Below are positions 1 to 11,800 of a DNA stretch of 64,000 nucleotides, piece by piece. The position numbers and the translations under genes were made by a program. This DNA is from Xestospongia bergquistia (taxonomy: Eukaryota; Porifera; Demospongiae; Haplosclerida; Petrosiidae). Where the stretch lies: the NCBI GenBank assembly GCA_963965975.1, contig OZ014423.1:5916301-5980300 (forward strand), written 5' to 3'. Below the pieces are notes generated by a model. It saw only the letters and a program-made list of their open reading frames with translations, was not told where the DNA came from and ran no database searches. Each line of letters starts with the position of its first letter. The stretch's first letter is position 1.

Positions 1-3000
1 CAGTGACACTATAGATACCTTATACTTCATTCATTAATTACTATACTAAAGGATAACTACGGTCAGTTATTGTATCTTAATGGTACAGATCATAACATGT
101 AATCACACTCACTCTGTCTCCTGGTTGTACTTGTTTCCCTCCTCCCAATTTATTCAACAAAAAATGTGCCACCTTCTGAGATCGAACAGCTAGTTTACCT
201 AGATGGGCATTAAATAGAACATTTAAATGTATGTAGGCATTAATTAGAATACTCACTATATGTACATGCTACAGAAACTTTGCCGTGACCATCTACTGTA
301 GAAATGGCAGGATGTTTGCCTAAAGTACTACTATGATGTTGAATAGCTGCTTCCAAATTACGATGCCAATCTTGACGACTCTGTTGCCAGAAACATGTAC
401 ACATGACAATATTTTACATGCAGCACTACTACCTCTAATGGCACCCCTGAAACTGGTTGCATTACAGGTCCAACAGGATGTGGAGCACATGGATCTTCAG
501 AAGATGAAGGTCCTATAGGCAGATATTAACAATATACTTAATACATCAAAGCTATGTTAATTCAAATAGAGAGAGTTTAGTGTACATGGACTGAGTTAAT
601 AGGTGTGTAAGACATAACACTATATATATATATATATATATTATTAATAATATGGGTACATATATATGTACATGTACATGTATTAGAACTGACGTTCTGT
701 TTCATCATCTCTAAAGTATTCCTCAATTGGTCGTCGGTTCTTTTTTGGTCTCTTCAACGTATTGAGTAACTGTTGAATCTTATGGGACACACCTCCTTTA
801 CCAGCACTCATATCTGATACAAAGGTAACATCTATTAATGTAATATATTAATACCTTCTGGTTGTCTTAAGGGCTGTTGCTGTTGTGGAACAGCTAAATG
901 CTGTCTTCTTGATGAAGAAGCAGGTTTAGGCATGGTAGGAGGTGGACTCTGTAAGAGGAAAAAGTGAGAGAGGAATAGACAAATAAAAGACAAGAGAAAG
1001 AAAGACAGATCAGAAAAAATTAAGACAAGAGAAATGGTTACATAAGTAATGGTCATTGTCTCTTACAGTAGTTGGTTGTTGTGGAGTTGCAGTACGACTA
1101 CCACCACCACTTTCAAGAGATGATGCATCAAAACTATGTGAAGGAGATATGGAGTACTCCTGTTTCATACCACCTGTGTTACGTCGAGAAGGCATTGGCA
1201 TATTATCATCAAGATCATGACGATTTCTCAGCAAAACTGCCTGCACCATTGCTGACCGTCCTTCTACAAGAGAAAATATCAACAAAATATTTCAAACATT
1301 AGCTTAAGTGTTTGTTTGTCTATCACAACTTTGTCTACATGTTGAAAGTTTGTCTGCAAAAATGCACATATACAAGCAGTGTGTTTGTGACAAACAGAGT
1401 CATGTTTATAGGAATGTAACCATTGTGTACATATTAAAGATCAGCACTGTCACTTGCTACTGTAACTAAATGTCATGTAGATATAATATATATATATTAG
1501 TACAAAGGAATGTACGGTTGTTTATCACAGTTTGTTTTCTAATCCATAGAAACACATAATTAAAGACAATTAAATCCATAAAAACATAGTTATTATAAAC
1601 ATTATGTTATATAATTATTAGAACATATATAATGTACTCACGGGAATCAATGTGTTGTTGTTGTTGCTGTTCAACATAGCTAGGTGGTTGAGGTGAACCT
1701 GATGAATTACTTCCTATAGAGCCAGTACCATCTCGTTCTAAAAGAAATATATGTAAATCATAATAAGGTCCATGACCTCTGATAATGATATTCATAGCTC
1801 CAATACAACTATGGAGTACACCATTGGGTTGTTTTATTCAATAAGACTAACACTGTTTGAGATACAAGATAAACATTTTTAAACAAACACTTTTAAACTC
1901 TATAATCTGTTTGTATATTTACATTGAAAACAGATATTGTCAGCTTAACCATAAGTTGACATCAAAATGACACATGATCATTATTATTACATGCTCAGCT
2001 TTAACTATCAGTTGACATCCAAATGACACATGTTTATTATTATTACACACTCAGCTTTAACTATCAAATGACATCAAAATGACACATGTTCATTATTATT
2101 ACACGCTCAGCTTTAACTATCAGTTGACATCAAAATGACACATGTCCATTATTATTACACACTCAGCTTTAACCATCAGTTGACATCAAGATGACACATG
2201 TTCATTATTATTACACACTCAGCTTTAACCATCAGTTGACATCAAAATGACACATGTTAGTTAATATTACACGCTCAGCTTTAACCATCAGTTGACATCA
2301 AAATGACACATGTTAGTTAATATTACATGCTGACCTGTATTAATATATGGAGCTATTAGTTTGGCTTTCTTCTTTTCAAATCCTTGTCTTGTTATATCCC
2401 CTAGAGAAAAATAAGAAGATTAATAATCTAATATAATAATATAATAAACAGACAATAAACGGATGAATAGATAGATTGGTAGATGTCTCGATGAATCAAA
2501 AAATGAATAGACAGACAGACAGTTTTGAGACAAGTACAAACTATAGACTTTATATAATCCACACATGGTACAATAATAGCATTACTTCCTGTGAGAACGT
2601 ACATATGCATACTATTGTATCTACAATAGTGAACATGATTATTTAGTCAAATAATAACTCGTGACTGATTGAGGTCTTATTAACATTGTAGTACTAGATC
2701 ATCTTAGACTATAGGATATTAATATTATTGTCAAATTACAATAATTTATTAACAACTATGTGACTTCATGATATTGAGTGTTTCCCACAACAGTGACATA
2801 TGATACAATTTATTATTACATTATTACCTCACTACACTACTCTCAAGTCAACATACTATTAACTGGACTGAGACCCATTCCAGTTTTAAATGGAATCAAC
2901 TTACACTACTAACTAGAATGAGACCCTTCTCCTGTATGTCACATCTAAAGGCATCAACATATTTATTATCTGTGGACTGAGTCCCGTTCCTATTCTGAGG

Positions 3001-3322
3001 AGTCATTTTAGACGAAAGTTGTCAATTTGTTATAGAATAGAAGTACTACACAAAAGCACAAGGCATTACATTGACTAGTAAACAAACAAGTAATGCCACC
3101 AGCTGCTTCAGCTATTATTAATTATAATACAATCGTTTAGACTTATTATTAAAGAAAGATTTCATTCTGCTTATCAAATAATACCAATTTTAGTAAACTA
3201 GGCACCTTTCCAGTACAAATTTAGGAGGAAGGGTGTCACTTACCATCGTTGAACTCTTCTTCTAAAACACGTATCTTTTCAAGGACATGTGGAGGAAGAT
3301 TAGAGATATCTAAGCTCGCCAT
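1..3322 (-). CDS. DIP2: Disco-interacting protein 2 (DIP2) homologue, 5' part, ten coding exons, continues past the left edge
   Basis: Spliced model on the minus strand: 3322-3244, 2400-2335, 1737-1642, 1263-1067, 948-855, 813-694, 512-433, 380-257, 198-113, 18-1. Every junction is GT-AG, all phases agree, and the total is 960 nt, or 320 codons. Residues 1-47 form a DMAP1-binding domain (LPPHVLEKIRVLEEEFNDG, then GDITRQGFEKKKAKLIAPYI). A low-complexity Ser/Pro/Gln region follows with two short polyglutamine runs and an MPMPSRR patch. Residues 186-201 (VSHKIQQLLNTLKRPK) match the diagnostic DIP2 segment. From about residue 245 the start of the first adenylate-forming (FAAL-like) domain is visible (NLEAAIQHHS, STVDGHGK, PGDRVSIVSL). 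DIP2 proteins are large cytosolic proteins with two such domains, linked to lipid (diacylglycerol) metabolism and neuronal or developmental roles in animals; that is family knowledge. The start ATG at 3322 directly opens the conserved domain. Exons 9 and 10 are short and the least certain. Confidence 0.92.
621..641. repeat. TA dinucleotide microsatellite in DIP2 intron 6
   Basis: About ten uninterrupted TA units lie within the 181-nt intron between the exons at 694-813 and 433-512. It is simple-sequence DNA with no sign of function. Confidence 0.9.
694..813 (-). other. DIP2 exon 6 with the signature KIQQLLNTLKRPK segment
   Basis: This 120-nt exon follows a 41-nt intron (814-854). It encodes the short basic segment VSHKIQQLLNTLKRPK followed by an acidic stretch (EEYFRDDETE). 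The segment is nearly identical to the one between the N-terminal region and the first adenylation-like domain in animal DIP2 proteins, and it is the strongest single piece of evidence for the gene assignment. Its donor is GTCAGT at 693-688; reading through without splicing meets a stop two codons later. Confidence 0.9.
1941..2331. repeat. 56-bp minisatellite, seven copies, in DIP2 intron 2
   Basis: Seven head-to-tail copies start at 1941, 1996, 2052, 2108, 2164, 2220 and 2276. The period is exactly 56 bp, except that the first copy is 55 bp. Each unit reads cagctttaac, then atcagttgacatcaaaatga, then cacatg and a variable ttattattac tract. Copies differ by only a few bases, except the two right-most, which share a 'ttagttaatattac' variant and so point to a recent duplication. 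The array stops three bases from the donor of exon 2 (GT at 2334-2333), so on the coding strand the intron begins almost directly with the repeat. Confidence 0.95.
2457..2525. repeat. Imperfect GATA/GACA low-complexity tract in DIP2 intron 1
   Basis: Interspersed 'tagatagatt', 'gaatagacag' and 'acagacagac' tetranucleotide runs lie just upstream (on the coding strand) of the exon 2 acceptor. It is degenerate simple sequence in the middle of an otherwise featureless AT-rich intron (2401-3243). Confidence 0.6.
2861..3000. repeat. Possible degenerate short tandem repeat in DIP2 intron 1
   Basis: A recurring 'actggactgagaccc-ttcc' element appears near 2862, 2912 ('actagaatgagaccc-ttct') and 2972 ('gtggactgagtcccgttcct'). 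Spacing is about 50 and 60 bp, with weaker similarity in between. This may be an old, decayed minisatellite. The remainder of the intron (to 3243) shows nothing else. Confidence 0.4.
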
Positions 3323-4133
3323 AGATTTGCTGTGTGTCTATATCAGTCACAAACTAGTTTCTAGGTTCTAGATCGACTGAAGTCAAGTAGGCTCATAGCA
3401 ACACTGTGCAATAGTTAGTTTACGGACGTGGACGATAATAAACTTCATTATTAATAACAATGAATAATAATGAGATTTGAGTACATGCAGCTTGGATTAT
3501 TTACTGAAATCTATTTATTATATACTCGAATTGTAATATATTAAATCAAGAAGTTGACATCCGTATCAAAATATAGTAGAGTTGGTGCATGCAAAGGTAT
3601 TTTGGTATTTAGTATAAAGCTATTGCTGTCTGTGATCACTTATGCTGTACAATCTTTCTTTCTGCTGCAGCAGTGATAATAAATTTATTCATTGATAATA
3701 ATAACTATCATAATTTGTTTTTATTCAACAGTACGTGATCAAGGAGTAAATATACTCTTGATATTACTTATAAATTATTGAAGTTTCTTTATATGTAATG
3801 CTGTATTGTAAATTGACGTACTGACAGTATTGGAGTTGGCACACGCAAAGATATTGACAATAGGTTTATTATTATTTTAAAATGTTTTAAAGAGAATATT
3901 GTTACAAAATTAATGCATGAACCTAATGTTGCAGCAAAATAAAAACAATATAGCAACAATACTTATTTAAAGTTTCTAGTGCAAGCTTAGCACAATATCA
4001 AAAACTAAAATGTTTTGTTTGTTAAAGTATATAGTTTGTTTCTAATAGCGTGTGGATTATATATATGTATATATATTTAGAGAGAGAGAATTGTCCGTTA
4101 AAACATGAGTCCATTTAAACAGGAGTGATTGTC
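3323..4133. other. Intergenic region: 3' side of the giant gene and promoter side of DIP2
   Basis: These 811 bp hold no open frame of note and no recognisable RNA gene. The right part (from 4133 down to roughly 3850) should be the 3' untranslated region of the giant transcript; it includes a TA-rich stretch (4058-4077) and a short GA run (4080-4089). The left part must contain the DIP2 promoter and 5' untranslated region. A weak direct similarity (gagttgg-caaag-tatt) exists between 3575-3601 and 3831-3857. I see no convincing TATA box. Confidence 0.6.
3865..3870 (-). terminator. Candidate polyadenylation signal AATAAA for the giant gene
   Basis: AATAAA on the minus strand lies about 265 nt past the stop codon at 4136-4134, followed by AT-rich sequence. 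A second AATAAA at 3689-3684 is an alternative. In DNA this AT-rich the hexamer occurs by chance, so the assignment rests on position only. Confidence 0.4.
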
Positions 4134-7100
4134 TCAGGGAAAGAATGCATCCTCTCCAGTGACATTGTAAGAGGTAGCATTAGTTGTGTCATTAGATTTG
4201 AAGATGAGATAGTCTAAATTGAGTGTAGATCTGTTGACTGTTTCACTAAATCTTAGAGTCAGCTGACCATTATCTAAATCAAAGTCAAAACCAGACAAAG
4301 ATGGTGGAGTGGTGTCTTCAACATAATCAGAAGCTTGAAGAGCATCATTTTGAGATATTTCATTGACTGAGTTCATGCTGGTGTCATTAATGGCATCTTT
4401 TGTGATGGCCAAGTAAGTCTTGGTTTTGTTAATAGCAAGTAATGGTCTTCTCTTTATTTCATTGAGGTCAGAATTATTGATGATCAATGATACGACGGTA
4501 TTTTCTATTCTAGTAACAGTTACATTGAGGTTTGTTAGTGTGTAGTGGGCACAAGAGTCATCAAGGAGTCTAGATGTAGTGTTTTGGAGACTGAAGGCAG
4601 TAGATACAAGAGTCCATGATAGCACAGACTCTGAGAAGGTAAGATTCATTGCTCCATTATCCATATCAAGTGTATAAGACACTAGAGTAGGACTAGTAGT
4701 ATCTGGTGTTAGAATACTAACAGAAATGGCTTCAGTGAGGTTCACCTGGACAACTGGGTTGCCACTGGTATCATGAATGCTTCCTTGATCAATGGCTAAA
4801 TATGTGTTAGTATCGTTAGTTGCTAAAAGTAACCTAGCTTTTAGTTCATTGAGATCTTCAACAGTTAGGTTCACTTCAATCCAGCTTTGTCTAACAGCAA
4901 TGACTGTTCCATTGTTAAGTCTATAGAATGAGGAAGCATTGCTAGAGTTCATACTGAGGAATGTTAGCCCTTCTGGTAATAGTGTTGTCTTATCAACTGC
5001 TTCAGTAAAGTTCAGTGTGATGATTCCCGAATCTAGATCCAAATGGAATTGGGCTAACTCTGGGTTTGTTGTATCTGAGATGAATTTATTAGTTTGAAGA
5101 GGATTGTCACTAGATATCATAAATAACATATTACCATTGTTGTCACTAACAGCTGTAGCATTAACGGTCAAATAGGTGTTGTTTGTGATATTATTGAGAC
5201 CTGATGCTAAGCTTGAGAGGAGTTTGATTTCATTCAGGTCATAGATAGAGAGTTGGATGATGATTTCAGGACCATCCATACTTACAACACTGCCTCCAGT
5301 GAGTTTATAGATGACACTGTCATTGGATACATTGCTGCTTTGTAAACGAAATCCTGTTACATCAATTTTAGAAGCATCAACAGTTTCTGTAAAAGTCAGA
5401 TGAATCTGGCCCTCATCTAAATCAAATAAGAACTCAATTAACATTGGTCGATGTATATCACCAATAACATTGCCAGCTTTCAGACTAGCATTGCCTGCTA
5501 TTGCTTCAACTGGTCTGCGTGATCGATCTCTTACAGCAAGATTGGTTAAAGCAAGGTAAGTGTTATCTGTTGATGTTCCAAGATCAGTGAGTTTCTTTAT
5601 TTCATTAAGATCATAATCACTCAATGTGATATTGATGATTGGCCCATGAGATGATGCTATGTCACTGAGATGGGATAGGGTATGATTTGACAAAGCATGA
5701 TCAATGGGTTCATTAAGAAGAGTTATTTGTGTAGTATTGAGGGAGTCAGCATCCACTGTTTCAGAGAATGTCAAGGTCAATAGTTCCAATGTTAGATCCA
5801 ATGTGAAGTTGACTAATGTTGGACTGGTTATGTCAGAGGTATACATGTTCACTTGTTCAGCAGAGACATCATTAATAATAGGTACAACTAAATTGTCACT
5901 CATGTCAAGGACAGTGTAGTTGTGTAATGTGAGCCATGTTGTGGTATTATCGAGGGCAATGCCCTCAGCTTTGATAGTATTCAGATCATCTGGAGTAAGT
6001 ACAAGAGTCAGAATAGTATCATCTTGTAGTGATAGTAGTTCTCCTCCAGTTAACTGATGTTGTTCTGATGGTATGGATGCAAATATAGTTGATTGGAGAG
6101 TTATTCCAGAGGCCTTGAAGCTGCTGGCATTCACTGTCTCAGAGAAAGTCAAGGTGATTTGACCTACATTCAAATCAAAGTCAAAAGATACTAATGTAGG
6201 ACTAGTGAAGTCAGCTGTAAAGTTAATGGCTTGGATTCCTGATATAGAGACTAGTGGATTACTATTCATGTCAATAATAAAGCCTTCCCCAAGATTGAGA
6301 TAAGCATTAGACATAGCTGTGTAGAGGCTAGTGTTTTGTTTGATTGTGTTCAAATCTTCTGGAGTAAGGAATAGTTTGAGTTGTGGGCCATTGGTACTGT
6401 TAATTATGAGGTCTTTAGGATCAAAGACAATGCTACCATTTGGTGCATTGAGGAATGTGAGCAGTGAAATATTAACAGAATTAGATTGTATTGCTTCATT
6501 GAAGTTTAGAGTAACTAGACCCTCATCTAAATCAAATAGGAACGTTTCTAATATGGGTAATAGTTGATCTGGATAGAACCCATCAGCAGGTAAAGTTTGT
6601 TCTTTGTTAACGACATTAGCCATATCCTTTATTGCTGAGTTTTCAATGACTAATTCAGTAGTCAACAGGTCAATTGCTAATGTGGTGTCTAGTTTGATGC
6701 GATTTAGGTCTTGTCGACTGAGAAAGATAGTTATGATGGTGGAATCATTTGTGGAGACATTGGATGTGTCTGTAAGTGTGACTGAAGTACTGTTAGTATC
6801 AGATTGTAAAGTGAATCTGGAGAGTATGAGAGTATTGTATGAGACAGTCTCATCAAATGTCAGTGTTAAATCATTAGTTGTTAGATTAAGAGTGAATGAA
6901 ACTAGTACTGGGCTGGTTGTATCTGGAATAAAAGTAGTTGCCAATTTAGCATCATCTGTTGGTATTTCTGTTAAGTTAAATCCAGCCATATCGTAGATAC
7001 CATCTGATAAGAAACTAATGTATGTGTTGTTATCTCTACTAGCCAGTCCTCTGATTTCTTTGAGGGCATTAAGGTCTTCAATAGTAATGTTCAATATTAC

Positions 7101-8855
7101 AATGGGGACATTATCAGTTGATAAATCACCACCGCTAATGGTATAGGTGAATTCAGACTCATTATTTGCTGATAGTAGAGTAATGGCTGAAGTGTTCATA
7201 GTTGATACATTAACTGATTCAGAGAATGTGAAAATGATTTGTCCAGCATCTAAATCAAAGGTAAAAGAGTCAAGGTATGGATGGGTATTATCTGGTAGGA
7301 CTTGATTGGCTTTTATTGTGTATCCATCTTGCTCATCAATAGGATTACCATAAAAGTCATATGCTGCTTCAGAATACAAGAAGAGGAAGGTATCATCAAC
7401 AAATGTAGCAATATCAGTTAGAGTTTTCAAACGATTGAAGTCAACATCATTAAGAATGATATCTACTTCCATTGTGTTCTTTACAGTGATACTACTTCCT
7501 CCAATGTTTTGTTCAAAGCTACCAATAGCAGATATTGGGACTCCACTTGTTAGTGGTACAATAGTGGTTGAGTCATTTCTATGTGCCATATTGTGGAACT
7601 CTACAAGAGAATACTGGAAGTAGCTAAGATTGATTGGTTCAGAGAAGGTTAGTTTGAGAACACCATCTCCAGTTGTTGCATCAAGCACAAATCCTGTTAG
7701 TTTTGGCTGTGTAATGTCAGAGGTATAGTCAGAAGCCTCTAGTGCATCAGGAGCATTAATAGCATCCATAAAGTTACCAGCAGTATCTTTGATAGCTGAT
7801 CCAGTTTGTACACTGAGGTAACAGTTACTAGTATTAGTACAGAGACCATAAGGAGCCTGGACTCGGATTCTGTTGAAGTCCTCTTCAGTTAGAGTGATAT
7901 TAATGATGTACCAGTCATAAGGACTGACAGAACCTCCACTTAACCTACGTCCAGGTGTATTGGTGAGGAAGTCTGGTACAGCTTGTACGAGGATTTCATT
8001 TTCAACAGCAAAGCTATTGTAGTCAATGGATTCAGTAAAAGTGAGACTGAGTTGACCAGAATCAGCATCAAATGAGAAAGAATCAATTTGAGGCTCTTCA
8101 TCATCAATGCTATATTGTTTAGCTTGTTCAGCAGACTCACTAGATATTTCAGTGGATGGATTATCAGCCATGTCTAGTACTGTGGCATTTTGAAGAGAAA
8201 TGTATGTGGATTCCTTACTAATGGCAAGGTTTCTGAGAGATTGGATGGTGACCACATCAATGAACTCCAGTTCAATGATAACATTGAGACCATTAGGAGT
8301 TGTGACATTGCCTCCAGTCAAAGTGTAATATTCACTGTTATTGGAACTGATGTTAGGCATAGATTGAAGTGTTATTGCTGTGAAGTTTACAGATTCAAAA
8401 TTAACAGGCTCGTCAAACACTAATGTTAGTGTTTGTGGCCTTCCACTAAAATCTAGATCAAAAGAATCCAGATCAGGTTGCGTTGTATCAGCTGTGAAGG
8501 AAAAGACTGGAATCCCATCACTGCCATTGGTTGGAATGAGATAATTTTCAGCTCTATCTCTAACAGTATCAGCAGTATATCTAAGGAATGTTGTGGTATT
8601 ATCAACTGCTAGAGATTCTTCGAGTTTTATTGCATGAAGATCTGTGGTCAAGAGTGTGATTTCAACATGGGTGAGATACCACATGACTGCCATTGATCCT
8701 TTGAGTTGGTATTCAGAGGATGAATTATACTCTGCATTCTGAATTGTCAATTCACTAACATTTAGACTAGTTGTGGCAACAGCTTCATTGAAATAAATAG
8801 TTAAGAGTCCTTGATTGAGATCAAAATCAAAAGATGTTATCTCTGGCATGATGCT
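4134..8855 (-). repeat. C-terminal block: domains 149-161, out of register, last domain half-length
   Basis: Twelve whole domains and one truncated domain end at the stop codon. The position-specific marks of an A half are missing. Domains 149 and 150, which should be A1 and A2, have no cysteines; a single C-x5-C pair is in domain 151 (near 7840); no domain has the DDV strand. Domains 150 and 152 carry strand insertions, and 152 is the longest domain seen here. Domain 160 has a lone cysteine (4551-4553) in an inserted loop. Many domains here are close to the overall consensus. Domain 161 stops in its middle at GEDAFFP. No membrane anchor or distinct C-terminal domain follows. Confidence 0.8.
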
Positions 8856-11800
8856 GTCATAAAATATTGAGGAAACTTTGAGTGCAGAGGTAGTAGGAAC
8901 AGAAACCACATAATTTCCACTCATATCTTGCACTGTGTCATTAGTGATTGATATATAAGCAAGGGATGTATCATTGAAGAATGGTGACATCTCCTTGATT
9001 CTATTAAGATCATAATCCAGCAATGTTATTGTGATGCTAGTTGAGTTCTCCAAAGTAACATCACCACCAGTCAATTGCAAAAACTCAGTCGGAGGAGATA
9101 CAGCTTGTTGGAGAGTGACGTTAGTGACCATAAAGGTATTTACATTGACTGTTTCTGAGAATACAAGTGTTAGCATACCACTGTTAAAGTCAAAAGTGGC
9201 ATCTGTCAGCGTTGGTTCTGTAACATCTTCAATGAAGTCACTAGCTAACACAGGAGAGGATAAGGCATTAATAGAATTGCCCGCCATGTCATCAATAGTA
9301 TTGTTATTTATAAATAGATAAGTGTTATTGAGGTTTGTTGCTATCTTAAAGTTGGCTTTAATGAAATTAAGATCATTGTCTGAAATTGAGACATTGATCG
9401 TCTTTTGGTTGTCATCAAGAGTCCTTGTTGGAAGGTTAAATTGATAGAATTCTGTCTCATTATTATTATCAGAGGCATACAAAGTAAGACCGGTCACATT
9501 CAGAGTACTAGTCTCAATTGCCTCAGTGAAGTTAAGTATTATAATACCAGTATTAAGATCAAAAATGAAGTTGAAAAGTTGTGGTCCTGTTTCATCTGGA
9601 ATGACTTCATCAGCTGAGTTGACATTTTGTTGATAGAGATTCATGTTCATGTCAACAACTACACCTTCACTTAAATTAAGGAATGTATTATTGATGTTAA
9701 TGGCAAGCATAGTGTAGACTTTGATAAAGTCAAGGTCTATTTGGTCCAGAGTGATAACAATCTCCGTACTGTCATTAACAGATGGTATACTATATTGAAG
9801 TGAATAGCTTTGTACTGGAGATAAGATACTGCTTTGAATTGTGACACCATTAATATCAAATGATGAAGCATTAACAGTTTCATCAAATGTCAGGAATATA
9901 AGACCTTCGTCTACATCTAGAACAAATGATGTAAGTACTGGTGGAGTTTTGTCAGCAGTATATTTAGATACTGGAAGAGCATCAGATGATAATCGCTCAA
10001 CAACTGAGTTATTGAAGGCATCTTTAACAAATGTAGATGTAAAGATGATATAGGTGTCATTACTAGAAGTAGCCAGATCTGTTAACCTCTTTATTTCATT
10101 AAGATCTTCAGCAGAAAGATTGATATAGAGCACAATATCATCAGTAGGTATCACAGTAGAGTTTCTAAGTGAGTACTTTCTAACTGTGACATTGGTATTG
10201 GACTCATTGGCTACATTTTGGAATGTGAGATCAATAATATTCAAAGAAGAATAGTCCATCACCTCTGAGAAATTTAAAGTGACAAGTGCATTGTTAATAT
10301 CTAGTTCAAATGACAGCAGTTCTGGTGAAGTGCTATCAGTTGTGAAGTTTGTAGCAATCAAAGCTGATGTATTTGATATTACTTGAACAGGATTGCCATT
10401 CATGTCTTGTATGGCATCAGAAGTTAAAGATAAATAAGTGTTAGTAAGATCACTTGCTAACAGACGCAATCTGTTAATACTATCAATGTCTCCCTTTTGT
10501 AAGGAAATCTGAACATATGTGCTGTTAATAGCAGAGGATTGAGAATAGATCAGTGAGTATGACTGATCTGAATTAGTTTCAAGATTGTGAAGAGTGAATT
10601 GCTCAGCATTAAGAATATTTGTATTTACTGTCTCATCAAATGTTAAATAGAGTATGCCATTGTTCATATCAAGATGGAAGGATTTCAAGATTGGACCTGT
10701 TGTGTCAGCTATGAAACTAACTGGTGTTACTGCATTGAAAACATTGATCTCTTCATTTGGATTGATAGCTAAATCAAACACTGTTGCATAGGCCATACTC
10801 AGATATGTGGTAGTGTTGGATGTGGCTAGGTTAGTGTCATGTTTGATAGTATTAAGATCATCAGTAGTGATATTGAGAATGAGAGTTTTGCCATCATTAG
10901 AGCGAGTGGATTCTCCTACATCTAGTCTTATCTGACTCTCAGTGGTGTTGTTATTAATGTTCAACAAAACAAGACCAGTTGCATTGAATGCTGTCAGATT
11001 AACCGTGTCAGAGAAAGAAAGATAAAGTTGGCCAAGATTCATGTCCAACTTGTACTCCACTAGTTCAGGAGGTTGCAGATCTGCTGTGAAATTAGTAACT
11101 TTGATTGCTTTACCATCTGTGATGGGAACAACATCAATTCCTCTAGTATCATCAATAAGAGAGGCACGGAATGTGAGATAGGTATCATTACTACCTCTAG
11201 CTACTCCAGTGTTGGATTTCAATTGGAATAAGTCATAGTGTGATAGCACAAGGAGGACTATGTAGCCATCTGAACTATTTGTATAGCTCTCTGAAGATGG
11301 TGAGAATGTACGTCCATCTTGGCGATATTTATCATGTTGAAGAGTTAAGGCTGTAGGGTCAAATGTGTCAGTTGCCACAACGTCACTGAAAGTGAGAATA
11401 ATTTCTCCTTGCAACTGATCATAGTCAAAAGAAATTATTTCAGGTCTAGTTTCATCTCTGACAAAGGTACCATTGGTAGGAGGCACAGCATCTACAGGGT
11501 TACCAGCTGTATCAGAGACTGTTGCCGCAAGGAAAGACAACTTAAAGTTGTTGGTATTAGTAGCAATATAAGAATTAGCTTTGATAGCAGTGATATCAGG
11601 TTTGAGAAGTTGTAGTGGTAGTATTTCCACTCCAGATATAATATCTGAGATCTCAACAATGCATCCCGTCAGTTTTACACTAGCAATAGGTGGACTGGTA
11701 CTGTTGTAGATTGTTATAGACCTACAGTCTGTAGTAGTTGGATTGACAGGTTCATCAAAGGTTAGCAGGATTTTGTCTTCATCAAGGTTCAATGTGAAAC

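Larger units (their letters stand above)
2335..3322 (-). other. DMAP1-binding domain of DIP2, split over exons 1 and 2
   Basis: Exon 1 (3322-3244, 79 nt) and exon 2 (2400-2335, 66 nt) join in phase 1 to give a continuous DMAP1-binding domain. The pattern is LPP-x2-L-x-KIRxLExEF-(N/S)DGDIT-x-QGFEKKK-x-KLIAPY, with charged helix-loop-helix character. The 843-nt intron between them is the longest in the gene. The domain is characteristic of DIP2 in animals and of DNMT1-associated and related proteins, where it mediates protein binding. Confidence 0.88.

Noticed and set aside
333-518. Short plus-strand frame with internal Met
   Set aside because: It lies antisense to DIP2 exons 7 and 8, which are supported by homology and splice phase.
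1010-1066. Extension of the DIP2 exon past 1067
   Set aside because: A GTAAGA donor at 1066-1061 in the right phase joins to the exon at 948, and the extension encodes unrelated hydrophobic residues before a stop.
3575-3857. Direct duplication between 3575-3601 and 3831-3857
   Set aside because: Similarity is limited to about 25 bases with several mismatches in AT-rich sequence; too weak to call a repeat.
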